DNA of 56,449 bases, taken from contig JAQBXN010000042.1 of the NCBI GenBank assembly GCA_027625095.1, positions 1 to 56,449 on the forward strand. Reading direction: 5' to 3'. Made by a program: the position numbers and the translations under genes. Source of the DNA: Planctomycetota bacterium. Its GTDB lineage: Bacteria > Planctomycetota > PUPC01 > JACPCR01. Below the pieces are notes generated by a model. That model ran no database searches and was not told the DNA's origin. It saw only the letters and a program-made list of their open reading frames with translations. Positions 8,904-18,610 of this stretch are shown here, piece after piece (position 1 is the first letter of the stretch; each line of letters starts with the position of its first letter).

Positions 8904-11900
8904 TTACCGCTTCTCCCACGAGTTCAACTCCATCGGCCTTCCATCAGGATGGCCGAACCGGGCGATGAAACGCCAGCCGCGGCCCTGCGTGCCGAGTTTG
9001 ATGAGCACGGTGTTTTCCCCTTTGCTGAGTTTGATGGGAACTGTATTCGCATCCTTGAAAGCGCCCCCTCCAATTTCGCTGGCGATCTTTTCTCCGTTCA
9101 CATAAATGGTGGCGATTTCTTCGGCGCCGATGAAGAGCGCGGCATTCATGGCAGCAGGCGACTCCACACGTGCCAGTGCGTAACCAATCGCTTCTTCAGC
9201 CGTACTTACCAGCTTCGCAAGGTCGATGACACCGTCCTGAGGTGCTGTAATCCCTTGCCACTCAACTGGCTTGTTTGGGTTTCCCATTTCCCCCTTTTTC
9301 ACTTCGGCTTTGTCTTCAGCCACTTCAGGTGCGGGCTTGCCTGATCGAAGGTATCTGGCAACGGCGTCCAATTTCTTCTCGACTTCGAGTTCCAACTTCA
9401 TTTTGCGTCCACCAGAATTTTCGAACGGGCCGATCACACTCCACGAAAGCCAGGGTTTAGCCATTGGCGAGTAGAACTTTAGCGATTCCGTAAGGCTGAC
9501 TCTCGCCTGCGGGATCAGCTCTTCAGCGATAAATTGGCCGTCACCCCCGGAGGCATCTACTTCCTTCTTTAATTCCGAGAGGGCGACGGAAGTATTCCCA
9601 CAATTCGGATGCAGGCGGATGAACGCTTCCAGCTCTTTGCGCAGGCCGGGCTGATCCTTGCGGGCCCGGTACACATCGAGAATCTTTTGAAAGAAACTCC
9701 AACCCTGGTTCGAGCCCGGCATTGCGGCGACTGCCTTGCGATAGATTTCGATGCTTCCGGCGGCGCCTTCGGCTGACTGGGAACGTTCAGGCTCATAAAG
9801 TGAGCGGCCCTCGGCGACGGCCTCCATTGCATAGTAGTAATGGGGCTCTTTTTTTGTTGGCATGCTGGAGTGTGACATCCCTCCAGAATGCACGGGCGCG
9901 CGGAACCATTTCCATGGCTTCCACCTTTTCTGCCAGGAAGATTCAATGGGCCCAAATCCGCGGGGGAGCTCATCATCAATGAGGACTTTTTCGCCCTTGG
10001 GGGTCACGAGAGTTGTACTGTCAAAAATCGCTTTGCCGCCCCAGGTATTGAAGGCGATTCCGATAAGCGTTTCGTCCTCCAGCCCGACGACGTTCAGGGG
10101 GAGTTCGAGTTTGTGCCAGTTACCGGCTTCTGGCAGCGGGCCCGCATACCGTCTCGAATTTGTGCCCGGGTTTCCGAAGGGCAGGATGTCCTGCCCCCAA
10201 TAGGCGCGGTGCGTCCAGCCTTCCTTCGTCTTGAACTCGATCATGATTTCATAGACCGCGTTTTCCGGCTCGAGGTAAACCCACTGAACGAACTTTTCCT
10301 GGCCGCGGAATTCACCGGCCTCCTTTTCGGAAACACCTGCGGAAAGGATCAGCAGGTCGCATGTCTCTCGCGGATTTCTGAGTTCGGCCGCAGAATACAA
10401 ACGTTCCAGTTCAGTGAGCGCTTTTGAGACATGAGAAGAGGTGGGATGCTTGCGAACGAAAGCCTCGTATTCCGTTACCCACTGACGGTTGCTGGTCATT
10501 CCTTTGTAAGTGGCAAGGATTTGCTGCAACAGGCCCCAACTCTCAGGTGCGTCGGGAACTGCGTCGATCAGGGCGCGGTACTCTGCGAGAAGTTCCGGCC
10601 GGAGTTCCTGGAATCGCACCGTCCCGAATTGCTTCGAATCGGCCATACCGGTAAGCCCCGGGGTCCAGGCGATAGTCTCCACCGTGCCGTCTTTTTTGAG
10701 ATTGTTGATGGCCACGTCAAAGCCCATCCTGGTCTGAGGGCCCGGGCGCAGTAGATAGTCTCGGCGCATGAGCTTCCAGGGCAGCGTGAGCTCGTATATG
10801 GTCTTGCCAAGCGGGGTTCGTTTGATGGCAAATTTCAGTTCCCGGGCGGCGTTCTCCGGCTCCGAAAACATTTCAGGGCCTTTGAGCCCCAGCCCAAGGA
10901 TCAGACGGAAATCATCAAACGTGTCGTCATTGGTTGTTCGGTCGTTGAGAAGGCTGTCAATGCCAATCTCAAGGCTGTCTCCGCGCCAGAGCATCTGCCG
11001 GCCCTGGGTATTGGCGTGAAGCTCGTCTTCCACTTCTGCGGCCAGATAGACGTTTGCCTGATCCCAGCGAAGAAAAACTTTTGCCTGGACTGTTTCGCCC
11101 TTCAACTCGATGGATTCGGTATCCCGCCATTCATTCAGAAGGCCATCCATCTGGGCAAGCGATCCCATGGTTGTCGCGTCGTACTGCTGCTCCGAAACAA
11201 TCGACTGAATCGGATATTCAGTACTGGATGCGGACGTCGGGGCCAAACAGTAAATGGCGCGAGAAGTCGTGACGTAAAGAACTCCCCCGGAAAAGCGAGC
11301 GCCGGTGAAGCCCTCCCCAGGTAAGAGAAACGGTTTCACCGAAGTAGCGCCTTTCAGTGCAACCACGTGCATCAGGTCGTGGGTCCGATAGTTCTTCCGC
11401 CAGCTGCCCCGCGAGCTCAGAATGAGGAGCTGATTGTCGGCCCACAGAAGTTGAGCACCACTGCCGAGATCGTCGAGGTAAGCATCCCACGCATCGGATT
11501 CCATGCCGTATTCCGTGGCACGGATGGTCCCTTCGGATAGCCGGTAAAGAAGATCTCCCTTCAGGATTGACTGGCCGCCAGGAGCGCGAAATATCCCCTG
11601 GCCGTTTTCAATCTCAATGACAGTCAGTCCGATCTTTTGTTTAGAATCGTAAGGAGCTTCAACAATAAGATAATCGTCGGTCAGACGAAGCCGCACCTGG
11701 CGGTCTTTCGGTGCGACAGCGATTTCTGCCGCCCAGAGTTCTTCACCATCTTTGATATCCGTACATCGTGCGACGCCACCCACGAGCGGCACTGCGATAA
11801 GGCGTTCGCCGTTCGTCACCACCATCACGTCCTTTACCGCACGTTCGAGCACAATCGGTATCCCCAGTTTCCCGTCCGTCAGGCGGAAAGGAAACCACTG

Positions 11901-14900
11901 GACCGCTTTAGAGCCTGATTGACCGACAACTCCCACTGAATCTTCGAGAATATGCACCTCTGTAAAGCGGTGGTCGCTCTGGGTGGCATGCCAGATGTTT
12001 TCACCAGTAGCCGCATTCAACAGCGTTACGCTGCTGTGTTCGCTTTGGTGCAGAAAGGCAATGTGGTCTTTGGTAAATGCCACCTTTCGCTCTGCCGCAT
12101 CCCCCATATCAGGAATTCGGCAGCGCCAGAGATCCGTACCTTTGAGCGCGTCAAGACACCGCAGGTCGGAACGCGTGACAAGGTACAAACGATTGCCGAT
12201 GGCTCTCGAAATATAAATCTCTGATCGCAGAGGCACCTGCCAGAGACTTTGACGCCGTAATCCTGCTGCTTCGCAAAAAAGTTTTCCTTCCGCGGTGTAG
12301 TAGACAGTGCTGAGATCGGAACCGACATCGAGCAGCCGGGCCTGATTCCTTTCCTCGTTCCACAGAATACCGAAGGGCTCTTGAAACGGTTTGTCGTTTA
12401 TAACCGGCTGGGCGGTAGTCCCAGCCAACTTCGGTTCAGTTGCGGGCTGGTCTGTCGCCCCCAGCCCCAGCCAATCAACGGAATCCAGGGAGAAGCGCAC
12501 CAGGGATGATTCCTTCACCCGGGGACAGAACGCCAGATTGCCAGACTTGCTCCACCCATACCGGGCCTTAACGCTACCCGATCCCGCGGTGACCTCGACC
12601 AGCTCTTTCGCCGTTGGAACGAGAAGCGTTTCACCGGCCAGGAGGACGCGCCCGACCGCGCGGACAGGTTCGGCGGATTTCCATTGCAGTGAACAATTCT
12701 CCAATGAGAAGGAGTGGATGTATTCATCTGAAATCAGCACGCTGCCATCATACAGTCCCGCGAGGTGGGCGGAGCGTGGTATGGGAAGCTGCCATTTGAG
12801 CGTTTTCTTTTCGATATCAATACAGAATATTTTGCTTGCGTCTCGGGGCCGGAACACAAGATGCTTGCCTGCCACAAGTGGGGCCCGGCATTGAACCGCA
12901 ATGTAGCTGGATGATTGGGTGGATGAGCCGGAGTCCTCTCGGTCGTACTCGTACATCCAGAGCAGATCGCCGGTCAACGCGTCGAGTACTGCAATGAATC
13001 CGAAATTGGTGACCGAGTAAATCAGTCCCCTGTGATAGGTGGGCGGGGCAGATTTTGATCGTGGGTCTACTCGCAGCCACCAGTCGGAACGAAACTGTCC
13101 CATGCCGGATCCGAGAAGAGACCGCCACAAGACTTTCCCGCTGCGAGCGTCTCGTGCAACCACGAACACGCCTAAAGGTTCTTCCATCTGCGCTTCGTGA
13201 TAAAAGGCGATGCCGTCCACCAGTTCGGCCTCGGAGGCAATGAAGGTGGAGTCATCCGTATCCATCTCGGTGCTCCACAGCAGGCGGCCCGTGGGTGCAT
13301 CGTAAGCACGCAGGCAATACGCCAGGCCCTCATCTGATGGCGCCACGTAGCCCTGCCGGCAAAGAACGGTTCGCTCGTCCGAAGCAGTCTCAAAAAGATC
13401 CGGCCCCTCGTAAACTTTGCCGTGACCGCTCCGCAGCTTCATAGGAACTTCCTGCGTCTTTCGCTGCGGCCCGTAATTCCAGAGGAGCTTGCCGGAATTC
13501 GTATCGACTGCGAACGTCTCAGTCAGATTGTGAAAGAAGAGCGTGCTCCCGGCAGATCGGCCAAGCATGGGATAAAAAGTGTGGCCAGCGTCGCGACTGC
13601 GCAGCACGTCCTCGGATGTGAGTGCATTTACTGCAATGTCAATGACTCGGGATTCGAAAAGCGTGGGAGTCTGGGAGTCTGGGAGTCTGGGAGTCTGGGA
13701 ATCTGGGAGTCTGGGAGTCTGGGGTAGAAGTTCTGAGAGTGGAGGCCACGCGTCGCGGGCAATGGTGGTACGGCCCTGTTCGAGTAGGAGTGATGCGAGC
13801 GACTTCCGGATGGGGTCTGTGCCTTCGTATTCGCCGAAGTAGCGGATAGCTCGGGCGAGTGGAACGATGTGGCGATCCTGGTGCGCGTTTCGAATGACTC
13901 GGCGCATCCGTGATGAAACCCAGTGTTGGTAATCCTCCCTGAGAGTTTCGGGGAGATGGCTGATGCGATCTAGGGTAGCGCTGGTCAGGCCCTGGAGATG
14001 ACGGTAATCCATTCGAGCGGCCGCGTATGGATAGTCTTCGATTACTCGGAGAAATTCTTTGAGTGCACGGTCGTTACGTCCGCTTTCGGTCAGGCGATGT
14101 GCTTCCTGATAGCGGTCGCTGTGTTCGAGAGATTCCGGTGGGATAGCACGGCTGCCCTGGGCGGTGCCGAGAGCATTCAGCACGTTTCTGGCCTGATACC
14201 ATTCTGAACTCCAATCCTGCATCGTTCCCAAGAGGTCAGAAACGATACGAGTGGCCTGAGCTGTCTGGCCGTCAAAATTAAGGGCCCAGGCTTTGGCGAA
14301 GATGATCTCAGCGCTGAGTGCCTTATCGCCCTTTGCTTTCTCTTCGGCCTGGTTGAAAAATACCAGCGCCTCTGCAGTTTCCAACAGATTTGTCTTTGCT
14401 TCGGCCAACCGCAAGAGTCGCTTTGCCAGTTCTCCCGAAGAGGATTCCGCACCCGACGTCTTGATCCACTTCTCATTCCAGAAGGCCTGTTCAAAAGGGG
14501 CTCCTTCACCTCCCAGAATCTTGAGGGCAGTGTCTGCTGCCTGCTTTCGTACCCTCGAGTACGCCGGGAAATTTTCTTCGGGATAGTCGGTCCAGATTCG
14601 CCCCCAGTGATACAGGGCACGAGATTCATCACCGAGTTCCTCGTAAAGCTCGGCGAGCATAATACGCCCCTCGGCGCAGCGGGCGGGCTCTTTGGAATGT
14701 AAGTCGATCAGTTGTGTGTAGAGCTTTATCTTGAATCGTGCGGAAGCCACCTTCTCTTCCGGCGGTTTTGGGGCCGCTTCTTCGGAGTCATACCAGGAGT
14801 CTTTGCGGGCCAGCTTGCATTCGACGGAATCCCACCATTCCGGGGTAGCGGGATCAGAATGCAATGAGGAAAGGCCAATGGCCAGACACAGGAAGTTGAG

Positions 14901-14921
14901 TATGTAGCTGGTCGGTCTCAA
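8904..14921 (-). CDS. Giant secreted TPR / PQQ-like propeller / CBM9-like protein
   Basis: A 2005-residue exported protein. Order of parts: Sec signal peptide (1 to ~22), TPR-like helices (~50-390), a Pro/Gln/Ser/Asp tandem stretch (~400-419) encoded by an 8-nt repeat, a large PQQ-binding-like beta-propeller region with recurrent LLW and G-x-LLW motifs (~430-1230), a CBM9-like carbohydrate-binding domain (~1275-1435, beginning MDGLLNEWRD), and further helical and beta-sandwich domains including a C-terminal galactose-binding-like segment with IYVNGEKIA. No catalytic site is recognised; such proteins usually act as extracellular scaffolds or binding proteins. Translation appears to begin at a TTG (14921), since this is the only start that yields a complete signal peptide. 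The gene upstream (15305) is divergent. Confidence 0.85.
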   Translation of the reverse strand: MRPTSYILNFLCLAIGLSSLHSDPATPEWWDSVECKLARKDSWYDSEEAAPKPPEEKVASARFKIKLYTQLIDLHSKEPARCAEGRIMLAELYEELGDESRALYHWGRIWTDYPEENFPAYSRVRKQAADTALKILGGEGAPFEQAFWNEKWIKTSGAESSSGELAKRLLRLAEAKTNLLETAEALVFFNQAEEKAKGDKALSAEIIFAKAWALNFDGQTAQATRIVSDLLGTMQDWSSEWYQARNVLNALGTAQGSRAIPPESLEHSDRYQEAHRLTESGRNDRALKEFLRVIEDYPYAAARMDYRHLQGLTSATLDRISHLPETLREDYQHWVSSRMRRVIRNAHQDRHIVPLARAIRYFGEYEGTDPIRKSLASLLLEQGRTTIARDAWPPLSELLPQTPRLPDSQTPRLPDSQTPTLFESRVIDIAVNALTSEDVLRSRDAGHTFYPMLGRSAGSTLFFHNLTETFAVDTNSGKLLWNYGPQRKTQEVPMKLRSGHGKVYEGPDLFETASDERTVLCRQGYVAPSDEGLAYCLRAYDAPTGRLLWSTEMDTDDSTFIASEAELVDGIAFYHEAQMEEPLGVFVVARDARSGKVLWRSLLGSGMGQFRSDWWLRVDPRSKSAPPTYHRGLIYSVTNFGFIAVLDALTGDLLWMYEYDREDSGSSTQSSSYIAVQCRAPLVAGKHLVFRPRDASKIFCIDIEKKTLKWQLPIPRSAHLAGLYDGSVLISDEYIHSFSLENCSLQWKSAEPVRAVGRVLLAGETLLVPTAKELVEVTAGSGSVKARYGWSKSGNLAFCPRVKESSLVRFSLDSVDWLGLGATDQPATEPKLAGTTAQPVINDKPFQEPFGILWNEERNQARLLDVGSDLSTVYYTAEGKLFCEAAGLRRQSLWQVPLRSEIYISRAIGNRLYLVTRSDLRCLDALKGTDLWRCRIPDMGDAAERKVAFTKDHIAFLHQSEHSSVTLLNAATGENIWHATQSDHRFTEVHILEDSVGVVGQSGSKAVQWFPFRLTDGKLGIPIVLERAVKDVMVVTNGERLIAVPLVGGVARCTDIKDGEELWAAEIAVAPKDRQVRLRLTDDYLIVEAPYDSKQKIGLTVIEIENGQGIFRAPGGQSILKGDLLYRLSEGTIRATEYGMESDAWDAYLDDLGSGAQLLWADNQLLILSSRGSWRKNYRTHDLMHVVALKGATSVKPFLLPGEGFTGARFSGGVLYVTTSRAIYCLAPTSASSTEYPIQSIVSEQQYDATTMGSLAQMDGLLNEWRDTESIELKGETVQAKVFLRWDQANVYLAAEVEDELHANTQGRQMLWRGDSLEIGIDSLLNDRTTNDDTFDDFRLILGLGLKGPEMFSEPENAARELKFAIKRTPLGKTIYELTLPWKLMRRDYLLRPGPQTRMGFDVAINNLKKDGTVETIAWTPGLTGMADSKQFGTVRFQELRPELLAEYRALIDAVPDAPESWGLLQQILATYKGMTSNRQWVTEYEAFVRKHPTSSHVSKALTELERLYSAAELRNPRETCDLLILSAGVSEKEAGEFRGQEKFVQWVYLEPENAVYEIMIEFKTKEGWTHRAYWGQDILPFGNPGTNSRRYAGPLPEAGNWHKLELPLNVVGLEDETLIGIAFNTWGGKAIFDSTTLVTPKGEKVLIDDELPRGFGPIESSWQKRWKPWKWFRAPVHSGGMSHSSMPTKKEPHYYYAMEAVAEGRSLYEPERSQSAEGAAGSIEIYRKAVAAMPGSNQGWSFFQKILDVYRARKDQPGLRKELEAFIRLHPNCGNTSVALSELKKEVDASGGDGQFIAEELIPQARVSLTESLKFYSPMAKPWLSWSVIGPFENSGGRKMKLELEVEKKLDAVARYLRSGKPAPEVAEDKAEVKKGEMGNPNKPVEWQGITAPQDGVIDLAKLVSTAEEAIGYALARVESPAAMNAALFIGAEEIATIYVNGEKIASEIGGGAFKDANTVPIKLSKGENTVLIKLGTQGRGWRFIARFGHPDGRPMELNSWEKR
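13665..13720. repeat. 8-nt tandem repeat within a coding sequence
   Basis: Seven contiguous units of GGGAGTCT; the fifth reads GGGAATCT. The unit is not a multiple of three, so on the coding (minus) strand three units encode one 8-residue TPRLPDSQ period. Gain or loss of one unit would shift the reading frame of the 2005-residue gene near codon 400. Confidence 0.95.
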
Positions 14922-15304
14922 AGTTTGCTCGCGATGAAGGCAGGGTCGCCATTATGCGTGAGAGACTTCCTTGTTTTCAAAACGTTCAGGAGTCGAATAT
15001 TTCCCAGAGATCCGGAAAGACAAGGAAAGAGGGAGCTGACGACGAGCCGATTCAAGCTGCTTCGCGGCTCTCGGGCAGGTAGTTCCTCATCGTCAGGTCT
15101 TTGCGTTTCCAGGGGTAGTTCGTTATCAACTATAGTCTCGATCAGGGGAGAAGATGACAGCGGCAAGAAATTACCCTTAAATAATCTCTTGCTAACATTT
15201 ACACGCGTATTAACTTCTTTCGATTCTGGGGCCGATTACAACTCTAATCTTGGCAACGTTAACGCTCCGGCAGGCACGAGCCATATACAGGGAGTAACCA
15301 GCAG
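14922..15304. other. Divergent intergenic region
   Basis: This 383-bp gap separates two divergently read genes, the giant propeller gene (minus) and the 784-residue protein (plus), so it must hold both promoters. It is fairly A/T-rich at 15160-15250. I could not pick a convincing -35/-10 pair on either strand. Short open frames here are overlapping and lack family resemblance. AGGGAG at about 15289 may serve as the ribosome-binding site for the gene at 15305. Confidence 0.5.
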
Positions 15305-17659
15305 ATGCTGAATACCAGGGAAGTCCTTTTCTTAAAGACGGCGGCCAACCTGAAGCTTCTGGATCAAGACCAGTTGGCTCAGGCACAGGAAGGCATCAAA
15401 CAGGCCCGTGCCCAAAACAATCCAATCTTTGTCTGGGACTTGCTGGTTCACTGGAAATTCCTGCCGAAAGAAAAGGCTGAGTATGTAGTGAAACTAATCT
15501 TGCAGGCTGAGAAGAAGCAGGCAGGCGCCGCCCCTTCAGGAGCCGTGCCTGTGGCACAGCCTCCAGCCCAGGCAGCCGGTGCAGCCCCAGCAGTTCCCGC
15601 GGCACAGCTCCAGGTGCCGTCTGCGACACCTGCGGTGCCTTCAGCACAACCACTGATGCCTGGCGACGCGTCTGCTGTACCCACGTCGCAACCACAAGAT
15701 TCTGCCGCCGCGCCGGCACCAGTTGAAGGGGTGGTTGCGGCGGACGCCGTCATGGCTGCCCAAGGAACCAAAAGGTCAGCGCCCATCGGACTGATCGCCG
15801 CAGGTCTTGTCCTGGTCTTTGCCGTCGGTGGTGGGGCTGCTCTCTATTTCCTGAAGCCTGCTGAGAGTCCCACTGGTCCGGGGGAAGTCCAGGAAGTTGC
15901 GAAAGGCAACGTAGATACAACGGTGGAAGATACTTCAGGAGGTGGGATTGCTGCTGCCAATCCAGGCGAGTCCACAGGAGGACCTCCGGCAATCAGTCCA
16001 GGCGGGCCTCCGGCAGTCAGTCCGGGAGGGCCTCCGGCAGTCAGTCCGGGAGGGCCTCCGGCAATCAGTCCGGGAGGGCCTCCGGTTGGACTTCCGGCCG
16101 TCAATTCCGATGGACCACCGACCGGCAATCCGGACGAGGCCCCCCTCGAACCAGGTGGGCCTCCGGGACCAATCTCGGAGGCACTGGCCAACAAGGCCAG
16201 TGCGGAATACCAGACGCTGTCTGCACAGGTAGCTGAACTGATAACCAACAAGGATCATGACCAGGCGATTCTGAAGTTGAACGCCTTTAAGCTCAACACC
16301 TCAGATCCAGTCCTCCGGGCAAAGCTGGATGCCCAGATTGCAGAGGCCACGCAAAAGAAAACCGCGCCTCCTTCGAAATCAGAAGTGGATGAACCTGTAC
16401 TCAGCCTGCCCGGTGCCTCCCGGGTTTCCGCATCGGGACAGATCACTAAAGAAATCGACGCCTACACGAATATTCGGCAGCAACTTGACCCGCTTTTGGA
16501 GGCAAGGAAATTCAGTGAAGCAAAGGGGATTCTGAGTAAGTTGGTTGAAAACCCGGAAAACGAAATTTTCTTTAATTTCCTGAATCAGCTTCAGGGCGAC
16601 CTCAAGAGAGCTGAAGAATTCGCTGGGAAAAGCCTCGGAATCTTAAAGAAGAGTATTGGGGAGGAAATTCAATGGGGCGGGCTGCCTTCAAAGATCATAT
16701 CTGTGGACGAGGAAAATTTGGTCGTCGAAGCCATCGGCCGCGAGAAGATCGTGCCCCTCAACCAAATCAAAGTAATGGAACACATGAAGCTGCAGGACAT
16801 TAACTCCAAGGATGCGAACACGGATCAGTTGTTCGCCATGGGGCTGCTCTACTTCTGTGACGGCCAGTATTCGCAGGCTCAGAAACTCCTGGACGAGACG
16901 AAACTCACCCACAACTCTGAGAGCTATCTGGACTTCATGAACAAAGACAATGACTCCAAAGCACTTGGAATCGTCCGTAAAATCCAGGAGGCCAAGGAAG
17001 CCAAAGATGTCAAGGAATTATTCAGTTTGACTAAAGAGTTGCGGGAATCTCATGAACAGTCCCCTGTGACTTCAGCCTACAATGATCTCCTTATCCAGGC
17101 GGATGAGGAGGTACAGAAATATAAGGATGAAAGAGACAAACAAATCGCCGCGCTTGAAGCATTGGTCGACAAGGCTGAGGAGAAAGCGCGAGAGGAACTT
17201 TCAAAGGAAAACAGCAAAAACATGAAGAAAATTGCTGACATGGAGAAAGCGCCACAGATGGACAAATTTTCATACAAGTTGGTCAAACCCACACAAGGTC
17301 CCGAGACAATTAAAATCAACAACGCGGACAAACCTCAAAGGGAAATCAGCAGGGATGAAGCTGCAGCAAAATCGAAAAACGAGAATCTCAAGGATTTGGA
17401 GAAGTTCCTGGACGACCACGAAAAGAAAACCAGTCTGTTGATCAGCAAATCGAAGAGCCATGCTGCGAAAGAAGTCAGACGTCTGAGTACAGAAATCGGC
17501 GGCTTCGAAAAAGTGATGACGTTACACAAGGCCAAAGCGGCGCAACTGTTTTCAAAGCAGAAAAGTCGACTCGAAACTCAGGTGAAAAAGCTGAGGAGCA
17601 GGATTAAGGGCGGCGACACGATGACCGAAGAAGAGATGATGGCCTACCTGACACGGTAG
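15305..17659 (+). CDS. Membrane protein with helical N-domain, GGPP repeats and coiled coils
   Basis: A 784-residue protein of unknown function. Residues 1-70 form a small helical domain (KTAANLKLLDQDQLAQAQEG and onward) like those at the N-termini of planctomycetal kinases and related signalling proteins. A Pro/Ala-rich linker (72-158) leads to one transmembrane helix (about 161-183). Tandem GGPPAVSP repeats follow (225-265). The remainder is strongly charged, with long helical or coiled-coil stretches (about 280-784) rich in Lys and Glu. The layout suggests a cytosolic sensor-like head and an extracytoplasmic Pro-rich stalk plus helical domain. It is divergent from the giant propeller gene. 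No enzyme motif was found. Confidence 0.7.
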   Translation: MLNTREVLFLKTAANLKLLDQDQLAQAQEGIKQARAQNNPIFVWDLLVHWKFLPKEKAEYVVKLILQAEKKQAGAAPSGAVPVAQPPAQAAGAAPAVPAAQLQVPSATPAVPSAQPLMPGDASAVPTSQPQDSAAAPAPVEGVVAADAVMAAQGTKRSAPIGLIAAGLVLVFAVGGGAALYFLKPAESPTGPGEVQEVAKGNVDTTVEDTSGGGIAAANPGESTGGPPAISPGGPPAVSPGGPPAVSPGGPPAISPGGPPVGLPAVNSDGPPTGNPDEAPLEPGGPPGPISEALANKASAEYQTLSAQVAELITNKDHDQAILKLNAFKLNTSDPVLRAKLDAQIAEATQKKTAPPSKSEVDEPVLSLPGASRVSASGQITKEIDAYTNIRQQLDPLLEARKFSEAKGILSKLVENPENEIFFNFLNQLQGDLKRAEEFAGKSLGILKKSIGEEIQWGGLPSKIISVDEENLVVEAIGREKIVPLNQIKVMEHMKLQDINSKDANTDQLFAMGLLYFCDGQYSQAQKLLDETKLTHNSESYLDFMNKDNDSKALGIVRKIQEAKEAKDVKELFSLTKELRESHEQSPVTSAYNDLLIQADEEVQKYKDERDKQIAALEALVDKAEEKAREELSKENSKNMKKIADMEKAPQMDKFSYKLVKPTQGPETIKINNADKPQREISRDEAAAKSKNENLKDLEKFLDDHEKKTSLLISKSKSHAAKEVRRLSTEIGGFEKVMTLHKAKAAQLFSKQKSRLETQVKKLRSRIKGGDTMTEEEMMAYLTR
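15977..16096 (+). repeat. 24-nt tandem coding repeat (GGPPAVSP)
   Basis: About four and a half units of 24 nt encode GGPPA(I/V)SP, starting at 15977, 16001, 16025 and 16049, with a degenerate unit from 16073. The unit is a multiple of three, so copy-number change would alter stalk length but not the frame. Confidence 0.9.
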
Positions 17660-17724
17660 GTTGAGCGCAGGGGCTTCAACTCGCCGGAATCACAGAGTGA
17701 GAGGCAGTACCTGCCAACTGGATT

Positions 17725-18489
17725 TCACACTTTTTCGCCGCGGCGTTCCAATTCTTCTCGAGCCAGTTGTTGAATGCGGGAGCAATCAATGGGCTCGCTA
17801 CCCTCCGGCACCCTGCTTTCACCGGAGAATGGACCGTCGTATGACGCGGTCTTCACCTCTCGGTAGACATCGTGTTCTGCAGTGAGCGTGGCGGCGAATT
17901 GCAGGTTATCCGTGGTCATGTCCTGGATGTATTCTTCGAGCACTTCTTCGAGCGCTTCTATCGCCTCGCCCGCCACTGCCGAGTTTCCCACCAGGTGAAG
18001 CAGGCATGACATGCCGCTAATCGGATCAAGTTTCGCAAAGACCACAGCAGCCGGTATTTTCACGATTTCCGGGGTCGATTCATCCGCGAGCCATTCCTGA
18101 AGCGGGAGTTTTGCTGCCTCGCCCAAGTTCTTTACTTCCTCCCAATTCTGCGTCACCACAGTAAAAATGGCATGCTGGGTTCTGTTCGAAGGTTTCCAAC
18201 TCATCAACTGGAGCACAGACGCAGCTTTGGTCCGCACACTGTTGTCCGGATGCAGGAGGGCGCCTTCAAGAGGTGAGCTATTGTTTTCACCGATGGAGCG
18301 GGCGGCCTTTCTTGCCTCGATAGCCACTTCGCCGATTTCCTTGATGGAAAGCAGGGGGACAACAGCCCTCGGGTCACCAATCTTGCCCAGTGCAATTGCA
18401 GATTCTCTCCGCACTTCTGAGCTGGGATCCTCAAGAGAATCGATGAGTGGCTCAAGGGCCTTAGAAGACCCAACATCCCCAAGCCGCAT
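17725..18489 (-). CDS. HEAT-repeat protein, 5' end probably frameshifted
   Basis: A 254-residue HEAT/armadillo-type scaffold. The first repeats are clear (LEPLIDSLEDPSSEVRRESA, then LGKIGDPRAVVPLL), followed by degenerate helical pairs and a charged C-terminus. The ATG at 18489 starts in the middle of a HEAT helix and lacks a Shine-Dalgarno. A second frame beginning at ATG 18545 encodes MGSLSSEKFARLAAALS, which would join perfectly to ALSAMRLGD if two bases of the CTCTCT run near 18497 were absent. The gene is therefore either frameshifted (real or sequencing error) or genuinely starts late. It lies 66 nt (from 18545) downstream of the GGT-like gene on the same strand. Its partner is unknown. 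Confidence 0.7.
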   Translation of the reverse strand: MRLGDVGSSKALEPLIDSLEDPSSEVRRESAIALGKIGDPRAVVPLLSIKEIGEVAIEARKAARSIGENNSSPLEGALLHPDNSVRTKAASVLQLMSWKPSNRTQHAIFTVVTQNWEEVKNLGEAAKLPLQEWLADESTPEIVKIPAAVVFAKLDPISGMSCLLHLVGNSAVAGEAIEALEEVLEEYIQDMTTDNLQFAATLTAEHDVYREVKTASYDGPFSGESRVPEGSEPIDCSRIQQLAREELERRGEKV

Positions 18490-18610
18490 CGCCGAGAGAG
18501 CGCCGCCGCGAGTCGGGCGAATTTTTCAGATGATAAACTTCCCATACAAGCATTGTTTTCTGGCCGCCCGCTGAATTATGAAATCGAAAATACGCGTTTA
18601 TGTTATCAAT

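Noticed and set aside
14918..15166. 82-codon minus-strand ORF upstream of the giant propeller gene
   Set aside because: It overlaps the start region and holds no signal peptide or family features; the TTG start with a signal peptide at 14921 is better supported.
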